A stretch of 64,000 bases of DNA from DASWJQ01 sp036397095 (GCA_036397095.1 DASWJQ010000108.1:1-64000); one strand, 5' to 3'; positions 34,415 to 42,837 are shown, numbered from the stretch's first letter. Made by a program: numbers and translations. The notes: generated from the sequence alone by a model not told the origin.

Positions 34415-35081
34415 GCAGCTCACCCAGGGCAAAAACGGGTCCATCCTGACACAACCAGCGCCAGCCGTGCCCGGTTCGAAGCGAGCAAGCCCCGCAGGCG
34501 CCGAAGCCGCACGCCAGGCGATCGAGCAGGAGCAGCTCGGCCGGCGGCGATCCCAACGGCGCGTGCCGGTCCAACCATTCCATTGTCGCCGCCAGCGTCT
34601 GGCGGTCGGCCAGCAGGGCGACGTAGTCGGCCCAGGCCAGGGCTCCTTCGGGTTCCGTGGCGACCTCGACCTCCGGCGGCAGGCCGGCGACCGGCGGGTG
34701 GCCGGCCAGGGTCAGGGCGACACCGGTATCCAGACCACGGGTCATCAAGGGCAGCAGCGGGCCGGCATCGCCATGCGGGGCCACCAACAACCAGCGCCGG
34801 GCCGCTATCGGCGGTTGGAAACCCGGCCCGATGGGGCCCCGCAAGCCGACTTGATCCGCCGGCAGCCACCTTTCTCCCTGCGGCAGCCGGCAGGTGAACG
34901 CCTCGGCCGTGATTGCGATCGGATACAGGGTGTGGACCAAGGCACTGCTGCTGGCCTGCTGGCAGGCCAGCATTGGCTGGCCGGGCCGAGGCAAGCTGGC
35001 GGGTGGGCAGCGCAGCCGGACGGTGTCTTGTCCGGCGACATCGCGACCAATGCTCTCGACCGTAGCCACCATGCTGCCCAT
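34407..35081 (-). CDS. PyrK-like iron-sulfur flavoprotein subunit
   Basis: A 224-residue protein resembling the electron-transfer subunit of dihydroorotate dehydrogenase B. The C-terminal 2Fe-2S motif is clear (CGFGACGACSLRTGHGWRWLC). The FAD/NAD part is weakly conserved: the usual RPYSI is LYPIAI and the nucleotide loop is APHGDAGPLLPL. The start is uncertain: ATG 35081 is used, ATG 35072 is an alternative, and no good Shine-Dalgarno is seen. It is coupled to the PyrD-like gene by an 8-base overlap and divergent from the SPFH gene. Confidence 0.75.
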   Translation of the reverse strand: MGSMVATVESIGRDVAGQDTVRLRCPPASLPRPGQPMLACQQASSSALVHTLYPIAITAEAFTCRLPQGERWLPADQVGLRGPIGPGFQPPIAARRWLLVAPHGDAGPLLPLMTRGLDTGVALTLAGHPPVAGLPPEVEVATEPEGALAWADYVALLADRQTLAATMEWLDRHAPLGSPPAELLLLDRLACGFGACGACSLRTGHGWRWLCQDGPVFALGELRG

Positions 35082-35154
35082 GCGGTCGATGCTAGCATGC
35101 TGCCGCCGGCGGGACAACGTCAGCTAGCTGTCAATGCGCCCTAAGTCCGCATGC

Positions 35155-35160
35155 TATAAT
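35155..35160 (+). promoter_or_regulatory. -10 box for the SPFH gene
   Basis: TATAAT in ATGCTATAATCCGGCC, 53 bases before the GTG start. No clear -35. Confidence 0.45.
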
Positions 35161-35212
35161 CCGGCCGATTTGGGATCCATCGCGGGTTCTGGCGAGTGCC
35201 GAGGAGGCCTAG

Positions 35213-36253
35213 GTGAACGTTGCTGAGTTGCTGCGTGGCGTTGCCACCCTGTCGTGGGTGGCGGCTTTTGTCATCATCGCTTTGGCGGTTGTTCGGGCCA
35301 CCCGCGGGACGGCCCTGCGCGGCGCATCTACCATCGTGATCGCCGTGATTGTGGCGGCGCTTGTGTTGACCAGTGTCAGCGCCGGACTGGTTTTTATCCA
35401 GCCCGAAGAGCGGGGCATCGTGATCTCGGCAATCGAGCCGGGCGGCTACCGAGAGCAGGCGCTTCCGCCGGGCTTGCACTGGATTGTGCCGTTCGCCGAA
35501 TCGGTCGTACGTTACCCGATCTCCCGCCAGACCTACACAATGTCGATCGCCCCAACCGAGGGTCAGATCTCGGGTGATGATTCGGTCTTCTCCCGCACGG
35601 CCGATGGACAGGAAGTGCTGATTGACGCTTCGGTGATTTTTGCCATCGATCCCGACAAGATCATTCAGGTCCACATCGCCTGGCAGGACCGCTATGCCAA
35701 TGACTTCGTGCGGCCGCTGGCGCGCGGCATCATCCGCGATGAGGCCGCACAATACGGGGTCGAAGAAATCGTCACCTCACAGCGTCTTGAGTTGATCACC
35801 GGCATCATCGAGCGGATGACCCAGCGGCTGGCGGACAACGGCTTGCTGCTCGAGGAGTTCGTCCTCCGCAACATCACTTTCAGCCCCGAGTACGCCGCCT
35901 CGGTCGAGCAAAAGCAAATCGCCGAGCAGCGGGCGCAGGAAGCGGCCCTGACCGTCGAGCAGCGCCGGCAGGAGGCCGAACAGGCCCGCCAGGTGGCGCA
36001 GGGTCAGGCCGACGCCCAGGTTATCGCCGCCCAGGGTAGGGCGGAGAGCCGGCTGATCGAGGCCGAAGCCGAAGCCGAAGCGCTGGGTCTGATCGCCGAT
36101 GCCATCCGGGAAAACCCGGCCATCATCACGTACGAGTACATTCAGCGGTTGGCGCCGGGCATCCAGGTGATGCTGGTGCCCAACGACAATCCGTTCTTGC
36201 TGCCGCTGCCGGGCCTGGAAGCGCCGAGCACCGGAACTACTCAGACTCCGTAG
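35213..36253 (+). CDS. SPFH/Band 7 (prohibitin-like) membrane protein
   Basis: A 346-residue SPFH-domain protein. Two hydrophobic segments (about 13-27 and 41-60) anchor it; the band 7 domain follows (GLVFIQPEERGIV, QALPPGLHWIVPF, FSRTADGQEVLIDASVIFAI). A long Gln/Glu/Ala coiled coil spans about 230-290 (KQIAEQRAQEAALTVEQRRQ). Such proteins form oligomeric rings that scaffold membrane microdomains or guard FtsH-type proteases. GTG start with GAGGAGG 5 bases upstream. It stands alone, followed by a strong terminator. Confidence 0.9.
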   Translation: MNVAELLRGVATLSWVAAFVIIALAVVRATRGTALRGASTIVIAVIVAALVLTSVSAGLVFIQPEERGIVISAIEPGGYREQALPPGLHWIVPFAESVVRYPISRQTYTMSIAPTEGQISGDDSVFSRTADGQEVLIDASVIFAIDPDKIIQVHIAWQDRYANDFVRPLARGIIRDEAAQYGVEEIVTSQRLELITGIIERMTQRLADNGLLLEEFVLRNITFSPEYAASVEQKQIAEQRAQEAALTVEQRRQEAEQARQVAQGQADAQVIAAQGRAESRLIEAEAEAEALGLIADAIRENPAIITYEYIQRLAPGIQVMLVPNDNPFLLPLPGLEAPSTGTTQTP

Positions 36254-36274
36254 ACAGAACGCACAGCAAGCGAT

Positions 36275-36303
36275 ACGGCCCCTGCGCAAGCGGGGGCCGT
36301 TTT
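36275..36303 (+). terminator. Terminator of the SPFH gene
   Basis: ACGGCCCC...GGGGCCGT stem with an inner GC-rich loop and a TTTT tail, 22 bases after the stop codon. Confidence 0.85.
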
Positions 36304-36305
36304 GA

Positions 36306-36666
36306 TTCCCGGACCACAGACGATGGACCAAGGACGATGGGGACCGCCGACGGCCGACGGCGGACACCGGACCGCGGACGACAACGGAGACCCCTGAGTC
36401 CGCTCAGGGATCGTGCGTCGTATTCAGGTCCAGGTCGCATTGAAACCAACCCGTAGGGGCGCATTGCAATGCGCCCCAATAATGTTACGGGATCAGCGGC
36501 CGGTCGCCGGCGCCAAACCGAGGGCGATGGATCATCGTGACGGTCGATATGGGCCGTGGACCGCGGACGATGGCCGCGGACGAAATGGACCGCCGACGGC
36601 GGACCGCGCTCGATACGGTCGATCGTCCATGGTCCGTCCTTGCCGTCCGCGGTCAGCCGTCTGCGG
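36306..36666. repeat. Degenerate GGACCGC/GACGATGG repeat-rich intergenic region
   Basis: About 360 bases filled with variants of GGACCGCGGACGATGG, GGACCGCCGACGGC and their complements (around 36310-36390 and 36535-36655), interrupted by the palindrome at 36456-36477. No reading frame here has credible composition. It resembles simple palindromic clusters seen between genes in Anaerolineae genomes. Confidence 0.6.
36456..36477. repeat. Perfect 22-base palindrome (GTAGGGGCG type)
   Basis: GGGGCGCATTG is followed by its reverse complement CAATGCGCCCC, preceded by GTA. Same family as the palindrome at 30701-30730. Confidence 0.75.
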
Positions 36667-37626
36667 TCATGCTCCCCATTGCTCTCCCAACACCTCGCTT
36701 GCTTCCGGCTCGAACTGCGCCAGCATCGCCTGGATCTCCTGGCGCGTCGGCACATTGTGGCCCGTGCCCAGCTTGCGCACCTTGGCCGCCCCGGCGGCGT
36801 TGGCCAGGGCTCCCAAGGTGATCAGATCGAGGTTGCGCAGCCAGCCGAATACCACGGCCGCATCCAGGCTGTCGCCGGCGCCGGTGGCGTCGCGCACCTC
36901 GACCGGCAAGCCGGGGGCGATTTCGGTCGCCTCGTCGGTCAGCAGCAGGCAGCCGGCCACGCCGCGCTTCATCACAATCAGAGATGGGCCGGCCTCGAGC
37001 AGCGCTTTGGCCGAGGCCAGCGGGTCGGGCAGCCCGGTCAGCCGGCTGGCCTCGCTCTCGGTGGCCAATACGACGGTCGCTAGCCTGGCAGCCTGTTCGT
37101 GCCAGGCAAGGCTCAGGTCGGGGTTGCCCGGCCCAGGGTCGAAAAACGATGGCACCTGGGCTTGCTTGGCCGCTTCGAGCCCGGCCAGGATTACCTGGTG
37201 CTCATGCGGCTGATCCTCCCATCCGTCGGCGAAAAGGGCTTCGGAGTTTGCGATCGCCTGACTCCACTCGGGAAGCAGTTCTTCGATCGTCAGATTGCCC
37301 CGGTACCCTAGGTAGGCGGGTTCACCCTGGCTGTCGACGATGACGGCGGCTACCGGCGTTTCGGATGCGTTGGTCCGCCGGATCAGATCGGTGTCGATCC
37401 CTTCGTGCGCCAGGCCGTCCACCACCAACTGCCCAAAGCGGTCTTCGCCGACTTCGCCCAGGCAAGCGACGGACAGCCCCAGCCGGGCGGCGACGATGGC
37501 GACGTTGGAGGCGCCGCCCGGCCCCAGACTCAAGTAGTCGGCACGTATTAGCGCACCGGCCTGGACGGGAAACGAAGCGATGCGCAGGTTGAAGTCGGCG
37601 ATCAAATCGCCCAGGATGGTGATCAT
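36667..37626 (-). CDS. PfkB-family carbohydrate/nucleoside kinase
   Basis: A 319-residue ribokinase-like enzyme. The substrate-binding SLGPGGASNVAIVAARLG lies near 33-50, and the anion-hole/catalytic motif DATGAGDSLDAA near 250. The sugar-site residues do not reveal a single substrate; ribose, deoxyribose, fructose or a nucleoside are possible. Its ATG overlaps the stop of the ECF ATPase gene (ATGA), making it the last gene of the ECF transporter operon. It probably phosphorylates the imported compound. Confidence 0.9.
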   Translation of the reverse strand: MITILGDLIADFNLRIASFPVQAGALIRADYLSLGPGGASNVAIVAARLGLSVACLGEVGEDRFGQLVVDGLAHEGIDTDLIRRTNASETPVAAVIVDSQGEPAYLGYRGNLTIEELLPEWSQAIANSEALFADGWEDQPHEHQVILAGLEAAKQAQVPSFFDPGPGNPDLSLAWHEQAARLATVVLATESEASRLTGLPDPLASAKALLEAGPSLIVMKRGVAGCLLLTDEATEIAPGLPVEVRDATGAGDSLDAAVVFGWLRNLDLITLGALANAAGAAKVRKLGTGHNVPTRQEIQAMLAQFEPEASEVLGEQWGA

Positions 37627-38447
37627 GGACGCCCTCCTTGCGGGCGATGTTGTCGCTCATAGTCTGCTATGAAGTTTTCCACGGTCAGCGGCCACCCCTC
37701 AAGCCCCAGAGCCGCCGCCAGACGCATCATCTGCGGCTGCTCGACGGCGGCCCTGGCCAGTAGGTCCGTCTGGCTCAGGACTTGGGCCAGTGGGCCGTCG
37801 GCCAAAACCTGGCCATCGGCCATCAAGACCCCGCGTTCCAAGTGTTCGCTGCAGAAATCAATGTCATGCGAAATTACGATAATGGTCCGGCCGTCCGCTT
37901 CCAACCGATCGAGCACCGCCGCCAGGACGCGCAAGCCGGCCGCGTCCTGGCCGGTGGTCGGTTCGTCGATTACAACGATCGGTGTCTCCAGTGCCAGCGT
38001 GGCGGCCAATGCCACCAGCTTGCGGTCGGTCGGCTGGAGATCATAGGGGTGAGTGTCTGCCCGGGCCGCCAGGCCAACGAGACCCAGCACCGCCCTCACC
38101 CTGCGGTCGACTTCGCCGGCCGACAATCCCAGGTTCTTGGGCCCAAAGGCGACCTCCGCCCGCACGGTGCGTTCGAACAGTTGGTCGTCGGGGTTTTGAA
38201 AAGCATAGCCGACGCGGGCCGCCAGTTCGGCCGGGCTGTGCTCGAGCGTGGACCAGTCACCGATTTCGACCACGCCCGAGTCGGGCTTGAGCAAACCGTT
38301 CAGGTGTTTGGCCAGCGTGGTCTTGCCGGCGCCGTTTTCACCGAGGATGGCGATCCTTTCGCCCGGCTCGATGGTCAGATCGACGCCGTCCAACGCCACC
38401 ACATCGGGGGCATAGGCGAACCCGACCGATTCCAGGTGAATCCTCAT
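37623..38447 (-). CDS. ECF transporter ATPase (second EcfA) with altered signature motif
   Basis: A 274-residue ABC ATPase of the energy-coupling-factor type. Walker A GENGAGKTTLAKHL (about 37-50), Q-loop FQNPDDQLFERTV and Walker B IVVIDEPTTGQD are present. The usual LSGGQ signature is replaced by LQPTDRK, so this site may be catalytically asymmetric, as in heterodimeric EcfA-EcfA' pairs. The start was placed at the ATG that overlaps the preceding ATPase stop. It pairs with the ATPase at 38444-39280. Confidence 0.88.
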   Translation of the reverse strand: MRIHLESVGFAYAPDVVALDGVDLTIEPGERIAILGENGAGKTTLAKHLNGLLKPDSGVVEIGDWSTLEHSPAELAARVGYAFQNPDDQLFERTVRAEVAFGPKNLGLSAGEVDRRVRAVLGLVGLAARADTHPYDLQPTDRKLVALAATLALETPIVVIDEPTTGQDAAGLRVLAAVLDRLEADGRTIIVISHDIDFCSEHLERGVLMADGQVLADGPLAQVLSQTDLLARAAVEQPQMMRLAAALGLEGWPLTVENFIADYERQHRPQGGRP

Positions 38448-39280
38448 GAGAAGTACTCGATCGCCTGGGAAAGGGTGACCGGAAGCGGCCGATCGGCAGG
38501 GATCAGGCCCCGCTGTCGGGCCAGGCGGCCGGCGCGCGTGTAGCGTGTCTGGCCCAGGCCGGGCCGCGTGGTTTCGTCGGCGACCAACGCCTGGTCGGGA
38601 GGCGCGTCTTCGACAATGCGGCCGTCGTCGAGCACGACCACGCGATCGGCGAAGGCTGCCACCCACTCCAGCTTGTGCTCGGCTATCACGATCGTTGTAC
38701 CGCGCTCGCCTGTGAGCCGGTCGAGCGCCTCAAACACCTGGCGCGTGCCGACCGGATCGAGCTGCGAGGTCGGTTCGTCCAGCACCAGCAGTTCGGGCTC
38801 CATCACCACAATCGAAGCCAACGCAAGACGCTGCTGCTGGCCGCCGGACAGGGCAAAGGGTGAGCGGTCGCCCAGACCTTCGAGACCGGCCAGTGCCAGG
38901 GCCCGATCGATGCGTTCGTCCATCTGAGCGCGCGCAACGTTCAGGTTCTCCAAGCCGAAGGCGATCTCCTCCCTCACCGTGAACCGGGCGCCGGAGATCT
39001 GATTGAACGGATCCTGGAAGACCAGCCCAACTTGACCGACAACCGAGGCCGGCCCGTCGGCGGCGACGTCATGCCCCAGCACCCGCAACCGCCCGTCGAA
39101 GTCGCCCCCGTAAAAGTGGGGCACAAAGCCAGCCAGCGCATACAGTAAGGTGGATTTCCCCGCGCCGTTGGCCCCGACCACGGCTACGAATTCGCCGGCC
39201 TTGATCTGCAATGTTATGTCTGCCAGCGCCGGCTGCTGGCTGGCCGGGTAGCGGTAGTTGACGTTCTCCAACTCAATCAT
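38444..39280 (-). CDS. ECF transporter ATPase (first EcfA)
   Basis: A 278-residue EcfA with a complete nucleotide site: Walker A GANGAGKSTLLYAL, Q-loop FQDPFNQISG, signature LSGGQQQRLALA, Walker B LLVLDEPTSQLD and switch His in IVIAEHKLEW. ATG start overlaps the EcfT stop. It supplies the canonical half of the ATPase heterodimer that drives vitamin or nucleoside uptake through EcfT and the S-component. Confidence 0.93.
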   Translation of the reverse strand: MIELENVNYRYPASQQPALADITLQIKAGEFVAVVGANGAGKSTLLYALAGFVPHFYGGDFDGRLRVLGHDVAADGPASVVGQVGLVFQDPFNQISGARFTVREEIAFGLENLNVARAQMDERIDRALALAGLEGLGDRSPFALSGGQQQRLALASIVVMEPELLVLDEPTSQLDPVGTRQVFEALDRLTGERGTTIVIAEHKLEWVAAFADRVVVLDDGRIVEDAPPDQALVADETTRPGLGQTRYTRAGRLARQRGLIPADRPLPVTLSQAIEYFS

Positions 39281-40062
39281 GGAATAATCAGCAGGGCCAG
39301 CCGGCCGACCACTGCCAGGACGGAAAGTACGATAAGGGCCGCTCGCAGGATCGATTGCCACTGGCTGTCAACTAGCTGCAGGTAGCTGGTCTTCGGCCCC
39401 GGCCGGCTGAAGCCTCGGGCCTCAAGTGCCATCGCTCGCTGCTCGACATCGACAATGCTGCCAAGCACCAGCGGCACGACGAGCGGGATCAATGCCCGAC
39501 CACGTTGGATGAGAGACCCTTCCAAGCGCAGGCCACGCGACTGCTGGGCGTCCATGATGGTCTGAGCTCGAGCCTGAAAGCGCGGCACGATCTGGATAGT
39601 GGCCAGCACGATGTAAGTGATCGTAGGCGGCAAGCCGCGCTCGGTCAGGGCAATCATCAAGGCGTCGGGTCGGGTGGAGAGGATCAGAAGCAAGAAGGCG
39701 GTCACAACGGTCAGGATGCGCCCGGTGCTGGCGATGGCGAAGGAGATGCCTTCGGCCTTGACCGATAGCGGCCCGAGTTGCAGTACAGGCGTGCCGCCGG
39801 TCCAGAACAGTCCCTGGATGACGAAGACCGACACGGCAAATGGAAGGACGATCCGCCAGACGGCGTTGCCCAAGCGGCCGGCTAATCCACCCCAGGCAGC
39901 CAGCGGGAGTACAAAGAGCGCAACCAGCAGGTAGGTGCCCCACCGGCCGGGAAGTGTCAGACCCGCCAACAAGGCAAAACCCGCCAACGAAAGTTTCGTC
40001 AGCGGGTGAAGGTGGTGCAGGCCCGAATTGCCTGGGGCGTACAGACTGACCTGGTCGGGCAT
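39277..40062 (-). CDS. ecfT: ECF transporter transmembrane protein EcfT
   Basis: A 261-residue coupling protein with about five to six membrane helices. The cytoplasmic coupling helices carry the two Ala/Ser-Arg-Gly motifs expected of EcfT (AQQSRGLRLEG and ALEARGFSRPG). It links the two ATPases to the S-component. Preceded by the S-component gene (43-base gap) and overlapping the first ATPase gene. Confidence 0.92.
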   Translation of the reverse strand: MPDQVSLYAPGNSGLHHLHPLTKLSLAGFALLAGLTLPGRWGTYLLVALFVLPLAAWGGLAGRLGNAVWRIVLPFAVSVFVIQGLFWTGGTPVLQLGPLSVKAEGISFAIASTGRILTVVTAFLLLILSTRPDALMIALTERGLPPTITYIVLATIQIVPRFQARAQTIMDAQQSRGLRLEGSLIQRGRALIPLVVPLVLGSIVDVEQRAMALEARGFSRPGPKTSYLQLVDSQWQSILRAALIVLSVLAVVGRLALLIIP

Positions 40063-40105
40063 TACGGGTCGAGGTGTGCCCCTGGGTGGTGGCTGATAGG
40101 TGTTG

Positions 40106-40699
40106 CTACTGGACGTTCTCCGCCCGCGGGAAGCGAGCCAGGAACCGGCCCGGCAGGGCCCGCACGATCAGCCACACAATGAAGAAGGTGATGGCCTTAT
40201 CGAGCGGATCGGAGGCCACACCTTGCGCCATCGAAGCGCCAAGCACATCCAATCCCATTTGGCGGAAGGCAGCCACCAGGATGTCGGTGCCGCCGCCGGT
40301 GACGCCGCCAAACACGTAGGCGGCGATGGGGGCCGAGATGACGGCGGCGACCAAGCCCGTGATCAGTCCACCGACGATTACCTTCCACAATTTCTGGAAC
40401 CAGCCGGCCTCGGCGAACAGGCCGGCCAGCAGGCCGATGACGGCGGCGACGGCGGCGAAGGGGGCGTAGGTGACGTTGAGGCCAGTCAGGCCCCAGATCA
40501 GGTTCGACAGCAATCCGGTCAGGGCGCCGGCCCAGGGCCCGGCCAGCACGCCAACCAAGACCGTGCCGATCGAGTCGAGATAGGCAACGACGACCGGGAT
40601 CTTGAGCGAGTAAACGATCTGTCCAATGGCGATATTGATGGCGATGGCTAAGGGGATGAGCACCCAGGTCATTGTGTTGAAGTCACGCTTGAGATTCAT
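40106..40699 (-). CDS. ECF transporter substrate-binding (S) component
   Basis: A 197-residue membrane protein with about six helices and the small-residue-rich YLDSIGTVLVGVLAGPWAGA segment typical of PF07155-like S-components. It determines what the ECF system imports. The substrate is not recognisable; linkage to a PfkB kinase suggests a kinase-trapped nutrient (nucleoside, pyrimidine vitamin precursor or sugar). The start is the ATG followed by NLKRDF, with GGGAGG upstream. First gene of the five-gene operon. Confidence 0.82.
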   Translation of the reverse strand: MNLKRDFNTMTWVLIPLAIAINIAIGQIVYSLKIPVVVAYLDSIGTVLVGVLAGPWAGALTGLLSNLIWGLTGLNVTYAPFAAVAAVIGLLAGLFAEAGWFQKLWKVIVGGLITGLVAAVISAPIAAYVFGGVTGGGTDILVAAFRQMGLDVLGASMAQGVASDPLDKAITFFIVWLIVRALPGRFLARFPRAENVQ

Positions 40700-40845
40700 G
40701 ATGGCAGGCCTCCCAATGTTCCCATCCGGCAAGAGGAAAAACCACATCGACTATAGGCCAAAGGCCCTATTCTGTCCAGCGAACGGCCCACCGATCGCTG
40801 TGCTATGCTACACGTCCGAACCAGCGTCCGCCTGCCGGAGGGCTC

Positions 40846-41526
40846 GTGCTGTTCGATGCTCTGTCGCTGAAGCATATCGCCCGCCCGCCGCTGTCCCCTA
40901 CGGGCAAGCGGCCGCGCCTGCTGCTTATGCTTCACGGCGTGGGCAGCAACGAGCGCGACCTATTCCCGTTGGCTGCCGAGCTCGATCCTCGCTTTTATGT
41001 GTTGAGCCTGCGTGGCCCTTATCAACTAGCGCCGGACCAATTCGGCTGGTACGAGCTGGCATTCACTCCTGGTGGCTTTGAATACGATCCGGCTCAGGTC
41101 GAGGCCAGCCGGCGCAAACTGGCGGGCTTTGTCGATGAAGCCATCGAGCACTACCAGGCGGCCGATCGGGTCTACCTATTTGGCTTCAGCCAGGGTGCGA
41201 CGTTGAGCCTGACCCTGCTGCTGACGGAACCAAGCCGGTTGGCGGCGGTGGTGGCGGTCGCCGGCCGTACCCTGCCCGAGCTGTTCCAGGCCTCCACTCC
41301 GCTCAGCGGCAGGCTGGCCGAGGCCAGCGAATTGAAGGGACACAGTTTGTTTCTGGCGCACGGGGTCGCCGACCGGATTTCCCCAGTCGCCTACGGCCGA
41401 CAGGCGTCAAAGCTTATCGAGCGATCCCCAGTTGACATGACCTACCGCGAGTACGATATGGACCATACGATTGGTCCGCAATGTCTCAAAGAAATCGCGG
41501 CTTGGCTCGGGGGCCAAATGGCGTAG
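40846..41526 (+). CDS. Phospholipase/carboxylesterase-family hydrolase
   Basis: A 226-residue alpha/beta hydrolase of the phospholipase/carboxylesterase (LysoPLA-like) family. The oxyanion region is LLMLHGVGSNERDL, the nucleophile elbow is GFSQGA, the acid lies in AHGVADRISPV and the His in YDMDHTIGPQCLKEI. Start is GTG with GGAGGG upstream. It is divergent from the ECF operon and followed by the protease gene on the same strand. Confidence 0.88.
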   Translation: MLFDALSLKHIARPPLSPTGKRPRLLLMLHGVGSNERDLFPLAAELDPRFYVLSLRGPYQLAPDQFGWYELAFTPGGFEYDPAQVEASRRKLAGFVDEAIEHYQAADRVYLFGFSQGATLSLTLLLTEPSRLAAVVAVAGRTLPELFQASTPLSGRLAEASELKGHSLFLAHGVADRISPVAYGRQASKLIERSPVDMTYREYDMDHTIGPQCLKEIAAWLGGQMA

Positions 41527-41563
41527 CCCTTTGGCGATTGGGACCACGGAGAGAGGAGGGGAC

Positions 41564-42574
41564 ATGGCCGAGAATCACGCGGTCGCCAAGACGCGGCGGG
41601 CGCACACCAAAGACCTGCTTGAACTCGAGAACGTAATCGGAGTGGGTGAGGGCTACCGCGAGAGCGGTGGCCGCCGCACCGATGAGCTGGTAGTAGTTGT
41701 GCTGGTCCGCCAGAAGCTGCCCCGCGAACGTGTGCCCAGCTCACAGATGGTGCCCAAGACCCTCGACCAGGTGCCGACCGACGTCATCGAGGTCGGGGAT
41801 GTGCGCGCCTTTGCCGAACGCACCGACCGGTTCCGGCCTGCGCCGCCGGGCGTCAGCCTGGGTCACTACCTTGTGACCGCCGGAACCTTTGGCGCCGTGG
41901 TGCGCGACCGGGCGACCGGCGACCCGCTGATCCTCTCGAACAACCACGTGATGGCCAATAGCAACGACGCCCGCATCGGCGATCCCATCCTCCAGCCCGG
42001 CGCCGCCGATGGCGGGCAGCGGGCCAGCGACACGATCGCCGAGTTGGTACGCTTTGCCCCCATCGAATTCTTGGTCGAGCCGCCGGCCTGTTCGATTGCT
42101 TCGGGCGTGGCGGCGCTGGCCAACGCGGTTGCCCGCCTATTGAGCTCGAGCCATCGCCTGCAGGCCTACCAATCCCATCCCGAAGCCAGCAACCTGGTCG
42201 ACGCAGCAGTGGCCGCGCCGGTCGATCCGAGCCTGATCGGGCATGATGTGCTCGAGATCGGCGCCATCAGCGGTGTGCGGCCGGCCTCCTTGGGGATGCC
42301 GGTGCGCAAGTCGGGCCGCTCGACCGGGTTCACGATGGGTGAGGTGAATATCCTGGACGCTACGATTTCCGTTGGCTATGGGCCATCGCGGCGCGCCCGC
42401 TTCGAGGGCCAGATCATCACCAGCGCCATGTCGGCACCCGGCGATTCCGGTTCGCTGCTGGTGGCCGGTGACGGGCCGCAGGCCGTCGGCTTGCTCTTTG
42501 CCGGCTCCGAGCAAGTCACAATCCACAATCCAATCGAAGCTGTGCTGGCCGCGCTGGAGGTGGAATTGCCATGA
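41564..42574 (+). CDS. Trypsin-fold serine protease (NAL1-like)
   Basis: A 336-residue protein. Residues about 15-55 form a small domain (LLELENVIGVGEG then ELVVVVLVRQKLP) also found alone in the next gene. The protease domain has the triad H128 (LSNNHVMA), D213 (NLVDAAVA) and S295 (SAPGDSGSLL). No signal peptide is seen, so it is probably cytosolic, like plant NAL1-related proteases; the NAL1 likeness is from memory. GAGAGGAGGGG precedes the ATG. It is translationally coupled to the next gene (ATGA). Confidence 0.8.
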   Translation: MAENHAVAKTRRAHTKDLLELENVIGVGEGYRESGGRRTDELVVVVLVRQKLPRERVPSSQMVPKTLDQVPTDVIEVGDVRAFAERTDRFRPAPPGVSLGHYLVTAGTFGAVVRDRATGDPLILSNNHVMANSNDARIGDPILQPGAADGGQRASDTIAELVRFAPIEFLVEPPACSIASGVAALANAVARLLSSSHRLQAYQSHPEASNLVDAAVAAPVDPSLIGHDVLEIGAISGVRPASLGMPVRKSGRSTGFTMGEVNILDATISVGYGPSRRARFEGQIITSAMSAPGDSGSLLVAGDGPQAVGLLFAGSEQVTIHNPIEAVLAALEVELP

Positions 42575-42822
42575 GCGAGCATTCGGCCCGCGTTGACGAG
42601 CCGGGTCGTCTGGCGGCCCGGCAGGTGCTCGATCGCCACCAGGATGAGCTGCTGGCCAAACCCGGTGTGGTGGGCGTCGGGCTGGGCGAGGCAGACGACG
42701 GCGGTTGGCAGTTGGTGGTCTTGGTTGGAGAGCTCTACGGGGCCTCCCTGCCCGTGGCGCTTGAAGGACTGCCGCTAGCGGTGCGGGCCATCGGCCAGGT
42801 TAATGCGCTTGACGAAGACTGA
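42571..42822 (+). CDS. Small protein sharing the protease's N-terminal domain
   Basis: An 83-residue protein whose core (LLAKPGVVGVGLGEADDGGWQLVVLVG) matches the layout of the protease N-terminal domain (LLELENVIGVGEG...ELVVVVLV). It overlaps the protease stop by 4 bases. It may be a detached copy acting as partner, inhibitor or substrate-recognition unit. No enzyme motif. Convergent with comEC, 15 bases apart. Confidence 0.75.
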   Translation: MSEHSARVDEPGRLAARQVLDRHQDELLAKPGVVGVGLGEADDGGWQLVVLVGELYGASLPVALEGLPLAVRAIGQVNALDED

Positions 42823-42837
42823 GATGTGCCGATCTCG

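Noticed and set aside
33641..35081. Canonical pyrD and pyrK
   Set aside because: The NxSCPN motif of PyrD and flavin motifs of PyrK are missing, so the symbols were withheld.
36306..36666. Possible CRISPR array
   Set aside because: Repeated words are irregular in length, spacing and orientation, and no cas genes are present.
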